A model generated the notes under the pieces. It worked only from the letters and a program-made list of their open reading frames with translations, was not told where the DNA came from and did not search any database. Shown here one piece after another: positions 56,901-64,000 of a stretch of DNA of 64,000 nt. The stretch spans positions 1 to 64,000 of the forward strand of contig SSNU01000312.1 of NCBI GenBank assembly GCA_012064415.1, read 5' to 3'. Origin of the DNA: Gyrodactylus bullatarudis. Taxonomy: Eukaryota; Platyhelminthes; Monogenea; Gyrodactylidea; Gyrodactylidae. Made by a program: the position numbers and the translations under genes. Position 1 is the first letter of the stretch. Each line of letters begins with the position of its first letter.

Positions 56901-59900
56901 GAACGATTACTTTTTCATGTTTTTCAGGAAAAAATAATAGAATACTCACACGGAAGAGTTGTTTAGGATAAAATTAATAATGTATATTGTTTTGGAAAAG
57001 CGAATCTCGTCTTTTACTTCTAATGGCTTCTCTTTACTCAGAATGTAGTTGCACAAATCAAAGGCTAAGTGAATCGCTGTTGTCCAGCCAGGCTTGAGGA
57101 AACCATCCAGATTATCAATAGACTAATAGATAAGGAAATATTGGATAAAAGAGAATGGCCGATAACAAAATTAGACTTACTCCGAGGAAATTATCAAAAT
57201 CTTCAGAATCAATATTCGGCAATGCATTCATCATATTAAATTTACAAGCATGAACCTGGAATTTAAGAAAAAAGAAAGATAAACATGGATGAAATGAAAT
57301 CGATAAGTGTTGAGAAATTCATTTATTTATTGTTTCATGTGCGGTAAAATGAAAACCATCATAATGTTGAATGAAGAGAGATAACAAATGTCAAATAAAT
57401 ATGAAAACTGTACCTTTAAGAGACTTTCCACATTAGAATTTATGACTGCATCGAGTAACAACAAGTGAAGAGAAGTGATTGAAGAGAGAACTTTGTCCTT
57501 TTCCAGGTTTTTCTCCAGGCCACCAGTGCCGAGGTCAAGGAGATCTCCGTCACAGTCAACTTTGACTTCGTTAAATTGATCATCTGAACAAAATTGGGAG
57601 CCTTCGATTAGTTGGAGTTGATTGCGAACAGACTGTTCCAAGTACACACGGCGTAGATACTTGTTACGAATGAAGATTTGCCTTTGGACAGAGCTAAAAC
57701 AAATTTTTATCATATTAAGCCAATTAGTTAAAGAAAATTCTGAATTTTTCCATCAAGAATTCGAATTTGATCAAGACATTTTCATGAAGCCCACATTAAC
57801 CATATGAAGGTAAAAATTATTCATGAAAATTATAGCCTATTCTCGAGTCGGCGTCAAACTTCCATATTTTTGAGCTGAGAGTGGAAATTTTAATTAGTCA
57901 TAGAAATCAAATATTCTAAGTCAGATTTTTAGGAACCCCTCCCCCATCATCTTGTGAAGATTGAATTTTGATGATCAAAGATCCCTGAGAAATGACGAGT
58001 TAATCAAAATTTTTTGGTCATTAGCTTCCTTGTCTTATTTTGATCCCAAGAATCGACTTATGATCACTCTCTAAACTTTTCAATGAAAAAACGCAAGTTT
58101 GGTGCTAAGTTAAGATTTGAAATATTCCATAATTTTCATAAAGATGGATTATTTCTTTCATATCGTAAAAGTGGGCCTCATGATCTAGATTCCAAAAAAT
58201 CTTGATCAAATTCGATATTTATGATGAAAAAATTGAAAATTTTGTAAAAATTATAAATTCTCATTTTCATATTAACTATAGGTGAATTTGGGATTACAAT
58301 GGAAAGTACTACCTCTTGAGAGTTTCCCGTTAGAATCCCCAAGCTAACCTATAACTAATCCCTCATCCCAAAGATAAAGATAGAAGTAATCTCTTTTAGG
58401 ATTTTGTATAAAAAAACCATTTCTATAATCAATCAAGAATAATTATTCAGGTTATTTCGATAATCATGATTACTGCATACGATTATGCATACGTACGTAT
58501 TTTGTGTATTGTAAAAAGGGGTCTTCATTTCTCTGTATTTAGAAGATGAATAGTAATATGATGTTCAGTGAAATTTAATAAGGAATAAAATAAATTTTTG
58601 TAGTAGAATATGTTGTATAGGGAATGTATAATGTATAATCCATCCTATATATATCCGATAGGAATCTCCAGTGGGTACATAGAGAGAGAGAGAGTTGGGT
58701 GGAAAAAAATATTTTTCTTTCAGATGGTGCATCAAAAAATAAGAAATATACCCTGTATAATAAATAGAGGTATAGTGAAGAGTAAGAGTAACTGAGGCAG
58801 TGGGGTAAGAGAAATCCTCTGAATCATTAAAATTATTTCTGTATTGGGTTTGTATTTGAATTAAAGAACTGCTTGCTTGTGAAATCCTAGAAGGAAGGAG
58901 AAAGAGAGAACAAGTAAGCAAAGATCAATATATTGAAAGGTGAAATGGAATACATTTCGATGTGCTACAGCAAAGAAAATATGAAGGAAAGGAAGTAGAG
59001 TAAAATGCAGAAATCTAATCAAGATGTGAAAATAATTTGGTATTTTTTTCAATTTCATAAAGTGCGGATTGCGTGATATTTTCTATGAATAGGGAAAAAT
59101 AAATTAACTTTGTCTGAAAGACGCGGAGAGTTTATTAATTGCATTATCAGTTTCAAAAAGTGTGCAAGCATGATATATTCTGGAAAGAAACATTTTGGGA
59201 AGCAAGGGTTTTATCATTTTACAAAAACAGACATGGTGTTGGAGCAAAAGCACTACAGAGATCAGTGATATTCAATATTTTGGTTGTGTTGACAGGTCAA
59301 CTTGTAGAAAACTACATTTCAAAGATATCAAGGAAACACGATGGTTAATGACACATTTCTCAAACACGCTAGACGATTCTTGTAAGCTAAATTCTATTTA
59401 CATGGACTCGCAGGGAATACTTTTTATAGAGAAGTTGAAAACCAGCATTTTTACTAAATTCATTGATTCAAATGAGCCTTTAAAGAATGTCAAAAACAGT
59501 TACTGTGTATGAAAAGATGTGTGATTTTTCCAAGAATATTTTCATTGGGGTCATTTTTGAAATTTTTGAATCTTATTTGGAAAAATATTTCCTTTTAAGA
59601 ATTAACCCCAATTTTTTCTTGAGATAAATTGATACAAAAAGAAAAAAACGTTTTATTCGATCCAGCTTAATTTAGAATGACATATTCTTCTCAAGAAGAA
59701 ATACAGGATGTAATGTAAATCAATAATTATTGTTGTACTTTTAAGCCATAAAAAAATCAACAAATTTTTACCAATACCACCACCACAATCTAACTACAAA
59801 GTAGGAGGGAAGGCTAAAAATATTGGATCTGGGAAATTAAACAATGGCTTTTCCTCTTTCTGCCATTTACAAATGGAGAGGAATTGAAGAGACAATAAAA

Positions 59901-62061
59901 TAACTCTTTTTTGAAGAAAAAGAATAAAGGGAGAGTTAATAATCTACTCATCAAGGGGAATTTAATCTTGGGAGAAATTCTTTACAGGGAATTGGAAGGA
60001 GAGAGAGAGAAAGTCATGTGAGAGAATATTTTCCATAATTAATAATAATAATAAATACAGACAGCAATGGCATTATATTGTATATGTATAGAATTGGGGA
60101 GAAAATATGCATGTAGTATATATATACAAGAGGATTTCGACGCAAATAAACGAACTCTTTGCAAGAATTCGTTTCATTAAACAAAATTTTTTCAGACTTG
60201 AATATTGTTTGTTACAGTTGATTAAAAGGGAAAAAATGTAAGAATGGAAAGAAAGTATACTTCCACTCACTTTTGAAAGTTTTTACGAAATCCATTCAGA
60301 TCAGCCTCGTAGACTCTGTTGAAAATTTCGTTTCCAATGAATCGGGGTATCTAAAATTATAAAAATGAATAAAAATGAAAAAGGACTCCGAGTGTTTTAG
60401 TTTAAAAATGAATCCCAACGTGACTAGTACAAAAGAAACTCAGCAATATCCATTATTAAAATAGACGAACTTGAGGGAAATATTACAGAAGCACCTAAAA
60501 AACGAAATAAAGTTGTATCTGAATCAGTAAAGATATTTGGATTTGGAAGACGAGGAGTCAAAAGAAAGAAATGTAGCAGGTAGTTCTTTCAATTCCCATT
60601 ATTCCAATCAGAGGATTTCTATTTTTTTGTATAAATATCAAGTCGGTGTAAGAGTCTGATGAGAACTGGTGAGATAAAAGCTTTATTACTCATTATTCAT
60701 TCGTCTTTCAAATCCTCAAAGAAATAAATTATTTTGAACTTGGAGCTGATCACTCATCTACAATCAAAATTTTCAGCTCAAAGTTCAAAAGAATGAGAAT
60801 TTGGTCTCAAATCGAAATTTGAAATAGGACCATGGACATGATCTGGACATTAAAAAATCTTTAATAGATTCGAATTCCAACTAGGTATCAATTAGTATTA
60901 GTTTTAGATGGACTTGAAACTATGAAACTATTCATTTTGCTCAAAACAATGTTTGCATTTTAATTTGAAAATTTATAAAAAAATGACCAGCAATTAATTC
61001 TTGGTGTAAATTTTGATTTATACTCTCGCAAAATAAATCGATACCCTGATAATATTAGTCAAAAGAGAAAGAGAGTATCAATAAAATTTATTTCTTTGCC
61101 ATTCATTCTTACTCAGAGGCACACACACAAACTAAGCTAAAGAGATAGACAGAGACTGAGCAATAGAATTGCTCAATTTGATAATTAGTTGGACTGTATA
61201 TTATTATAGTCAATAGAAAAAGTTTTCTTCATGATCATAAACTATAGTATAGAAGAAAGTAATGAGTTTATTATATTATACAGTTTTTTGGAAAAATGCT
61301 GGTACTTTTATTGAAATTAGTCAATATGAGATGGAAACGAATCAGAGGATAAAAAAGAGAACATAATGCCCAGATTCGAAATGTATCTTCAATGACTCAC
61401 CATTAGCTGATTAACTGACAAATCATCAATATCCAAAGATTGAATCCTAGAGAGATGGACACCAAGGGCACGATGGACACCGCAACAATCAAGACATAGA
61501 ACAATACCCAAATTAATACTGACCCAAGCGATTTCTGAATAGATAGGAAAATATAATGTAGAGCAATGAACAATTTTTTTCATTTTTTAAGAAAGAAATT
61601 CAAAATGAAAAATTTCTTATATAAAATCCCATTTTGCCTTGTGAAAAAATACTATTTAAAAATCTAAATTTTGACAAATCTCGTAGCATAATCTTGGCGC
61701 ATGTTCAAAAATCGTGATTGTCAATCGAGATAGGAAAATAGGAATCAGAAATAGGAAAAAATGTTTAGTTTTTGATCATCTTCAAAATGAGACTAAAGGC
61801 TGATTAAATTTTGCTTTCTCTAATAAATAGAGATAAATTTAAAGTCAAATTGTTATCATAGAAAATGGATAGTTACCATGTGAATTGCAGTCAGCACACT
61901 TTTGATTTCCAGGTATATTGTACTTTACAGCATAGGTCATGTTATCCCGAAGGAGTTTGGCATTAACGAAGGAGTCGCTGATAATTCTTATACAATCTTG
62001 ATTAGTTATTGTATTAGGGTTTGCATTGGAGTTGGACATGTTTGATTGACTACTAAAACTC
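50932..62061 (-). CDS. ASAP-type ArfGAP: ArfGAP, ankyrin repeats and SH3 (5' exons missing)
   Basis: Twelve exons (minus): 61877-62061, 61401-61534, 60271-60350, 57414-57693, 57181-57255, 56950-57122, 56252-56366, 55288-55608, 53290-53798, 53001-53200, 51825-52339 and 50932-51006, about 887 codons with every phase consistent. The ArfGAP zinc finger is CADC-x16-CLDC, followed by [16 protein letters not shown] with the catalytic Arg. Two ankyrin repeats follow (GWTTAIHLA and [12 protein letters not shown]), then a Ser/Asn-rich linker with a proline patch (GPAPRPPC). A C-terminal SH3 domain begins [17 protein letters not shown], with EEEWW and [11 protein letters not shown]. The domain order is that of ASAP1-3, which act on Arf GTPases at focal adhesions and membranes. 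The BAR and PH domains expected before the ArfGAP are not seen. The first exon here opens with an acceptor (62062) and may also hold an internal ATG at 62039. Confidence 0.9.
54754..55128. repeat. Family C repeat, short copy in an ASAP-gene intron
   Basis: Colinear with 42941-43330 in the same orientation. It lacks the 780-bp block and continues at once into the sequence that follows that block (about 44107-44130). It lies in the intron between exons 55288 and 53798. Confidence 0.65.
55700..55882 (-). repeat. tRNA-derived SINE
   Basis: On the minus strand, a box-A-like TTGATTAATAGG (55862-55873) is followed 20 nt later by a box-B-like GGGTTCGCATTC (55831-55842) and the segment TGGCTCTGCCACC. 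A tRNA-unrelated body of about 130 bp follows. The two boxes are spaced as in RNA polymerase III internal promoters. It lies in the ASAP intron just upstream of exon 55608. It differs from the tRNA-like piece at 23852. Confidence 0.55.
57835..58285. mobile_element. Family B-related repeat in an ASAP-gene intron
   Basis: Contains TGATCCCAAGAATCGACTTA, GTGGGCCTCATGATCTAGAT and a right end 'aaattctcattttcatatta'. These correspond in order to parts of 46745-47221 and 49180-49330. It is diverged and the boundaries are approximate. Confidence 0.4.
58681..58694. repeat. (AG)n microsatellite
   Basis: Seven AG units inside the long ASAP intron. Confidence 0.9.
59195..59512 (+). other. Unrecognised open frame in an ASAP-gene intron
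   Basis: A plus-strand frame of 105 codons, opposite to the host gene, with protein-like composition (contains [15 protein letters not shown] and [18 protein letters not shown]). A second frame overlaps its start. I recognise no domain and see no flanking splice sites that clearly belong to it. It could be a transposon remnant or a nested gene fragment. Confidence 0.2.
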
Positions 62062-64000
62062 CTAGAAATGAAAATCAATAATCTTAAATGCGAAAGAGGT
62101 TAAAAAGAATTGCAAAAAGTCAGTATTAGTTTTCAACGAGTCAGGTGAAAAAAGGTAAGCTTGGCAAAAAAGGTGGCAATTTGATCAATAAAATAAAGTT
62201 GAATTGAGAAAAGAAGAACAGTTTCTCATAAATCCATAAATATAGATATCGCTGGATAGATAAATACTTCTACAGATTATTATTATTATTGCAATATGTG
62301 TATTTTAACATTTATTTAGCAGAGGAAGAGAAGCATATTTCTGGGTAGCGCATTTGTACTTTAGAGAGCAGAATGTTTACTTTGCCCGTTTCAACTGCAT
62401 TTCTCCTTTACGCAAATTTGGATGTAAATTAACGGTAGATATCTCTTTCAGTAAATACACATTTGAGTATTTCTATGATGACATCGAGAAGATTATACAC
62501 AAGTTTTGTACTTTTAAAAGGATGATTTGAAAATTCACTAATAAACAAATGCCCAGGACCTGGAATTCGTATGAGAGTAAAAGATAAGTAAGCTATATAG
62601 TTATTTTCTCAAGGCGTTTGAATGGAACAATCATAATCCATGAGGGAAAGTATGAGTAAACTGACCTAATCTTGATAATATCCTGACAACAACATCCTGA
62701 CCTGAAATTGTATTATTTTGCCCTTTTTGCATAGGGAGAATAGAGTGGGAATACAGTAAGAGGATAAATGTAAATTTATCTGGTGTATTGCGTAATGAAA
62801 TAAAGCAGGAAGGAAATACTTTGGAAAGTATATGCTCTACCATTTTCTCTTTTCTTTTAAATGTGAGGATAAAAAAGAGTTATAATTTCCTCAGATAAAA
62901 AATTGATATCACAGAAAAATAAATACATATAGACAGTAGATTTAGAATCCGAGAGAATTTTCAATTAACATTTAAGATTGATTTAATACAACAGATTTGT
63001 TTGTCACCTGAAAAAGTCCTCTACTCGTTCATATGGGGCACATGAATGCTAAATCGCATCTTTCTTATTCTCAAGTTTCAGATTAATACGAACCCAAAAA
63101 ACGGAAGCGAGAAACGAGATAAATTTAACAACGATATATATATATATTTATATTATATTATTTTTTTTTTTTATAATATCATATTATATTTTATGATGTA
63201 AAATTTCAAGCTGATTGTAAATCTATTCCTTAAATTAAAATTCCTAGCTTAGGACAAGAGTTATGAGCTGGAAACTGATTCTAACAAATATCCATCAGAA
63301 ATCAATAGTAGTATTCAAAAAATTAGTTCAAACAAGTTTATAAAAAATGAGTTTCCTATAAAAATCAATTTAAATTATATGGTTTCAGTTTTTAAGAATA
63401 ACGGATTTATATGGAATAATTTTTCGATCAATTTATTTTCTCTGGCTTCTTTTAGTAAATGATTTCAGTCAATTACTCGACTCCTGAACTACAGATTATA
63501 ATTTAAGAAACAGATTCGAAATCTACTTAAAATGAATAGTTTCTAGCTAAATTAGATTCTAGTAAAATTCATGTTGTAAGCAAAGGGTGAGATTCCCTTG
63601 AATGGTGAGAAAATAATCTTGTAAATACAATAATGTATTATACCTTGATGTGCGATATCTTTTTAATTACACAAATCTTCCATGTTCCCAAGTGCTCCTC
63701 TCCTCTCTCATCAAAGAAGAAATTAATTAGCATCATCACAAGAGGAAAAGAAATATCAAATGGATCCAAAGTGAAGAGAATTTTTCTCAATGATCTGTAA
63801 GAATCTGTACTTTTCAAACGGAGGAGAAGAAACAAGAGGCTATATATTTTATAATCAACTTCATCACTTAACCATCAAACCAACAGTTGGATATATGTGT
63901 GTATGGTAAGCATAATTTTCAATACATCTAGAAATGTAAAAGTGAATGTTTTCTTGTAAAGCAATCGCCAGAGAGAGAAATGTTCAAGTATTCATTTTCT
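62062..64000. other. Region upstream of the ArfGAP exon, probably intronic
   Basis: No supportable exon. The minus-strand frames at 62631-62843 and 63638-63835 do not resemble a PH or BAR domain. The second ends near a possible donor (GTATAATAC at 63643-63651), but its acceptor is unclear. A low-complexity AT/T tract lies at 63134-63174. If the gene has the usual domains, this is part of a long intron and the upstream exons are off the right edge. Confidence 0.4.
63134..63174. repeat. (AT)n/(T)n low-complexity tract
   Basis: Alternating TA followed by TTA units and a run of T. It is of no coding or structural interest beyond length variability. Confidence 0.85.

Noticed and set aside
63638..63835. 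Possible upstream exon of the ASAP-like gene ending at a GTATAA donor
   Set aside because: The translation does not resemble a PH or BAR domain and no good acceptor was found. It is left as intron.

Overview
This window is animal nuclear DNA. It is strongly AT-rich and its genes are split by spliceosomal introns. The gene set is metazoan: a Snail-type C2H2 factor, a three-domain carboxypeptidase D, an ARHGAP21/23-type RhoGAP, an ASAP-type ArfGAP, a carnitine/acylcarnitine carrier, THOC3 and an unconventional myosin. The clade cannot be fixed from the sequence. The unusual clue is intron size. At least eleven introns that restore known protein frames are only 26 to 43 nt long, while other introns of the same genes run to 0.3-3.3 kb. 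Such tiny introns are rare in animals (I recall them for dicyemids, some flatworm genes and ciliates).

Layout. 157-2578 (-) is the motor domain of a myosin, running to or past the left edge. 3489-5888 (-) is a six-exon 644-residue low-complexity protein that I do not recognise. 6.5-13 kb is gene-poor: one candidate terminal exon, several related foldback elements of a MITE-like family, and two pieces of a GIY-YIG (Penelope-like) element around a 237-N gap. 13312-14755 (+) is the Snail-like factor. 15054-30899 (-) is carboxypeptidase D, with a piggyBac-like MITE, a tRNA-like SINE and a Tc1 remnant in its introns. Next comes a compact cluster: CPD and SLC25A20 start 85 bp apart, divergently; SLC25A20 and THOC3 converge 100 bp apart; and the RhoGAP (33352-40981, +) diverges from THOC3. 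41-50.9 kb is a repeat-rich desert with a second GIY-YIG copy. 50932-62061 (-) is the ASAP-like gene, with its 5' exons missing and probably beyond the right edge. 62-64 kb shows no supportable gene.

Functionally the genes are independent housekeeping or developmental genes: membrane traffic and cytoskeleton (ASAP, RhoGAP, myosin), secretory proprotein trimming (CPD), mitochondrial fatty-acid import (SLC25A20), mRNA export (THOC3) and transcription (Snail). No operon-like system is seen. The exon models were built by hand from splice sites and frame. They close in frame for all multi-exon genes except one CPD junction. The most notable points are the ultrashort introns, loss of catalytic residues in CPD domain II, a GC-AG intron, a probable alternative first exon in the RhoGAP, and several undescribed repeat families.
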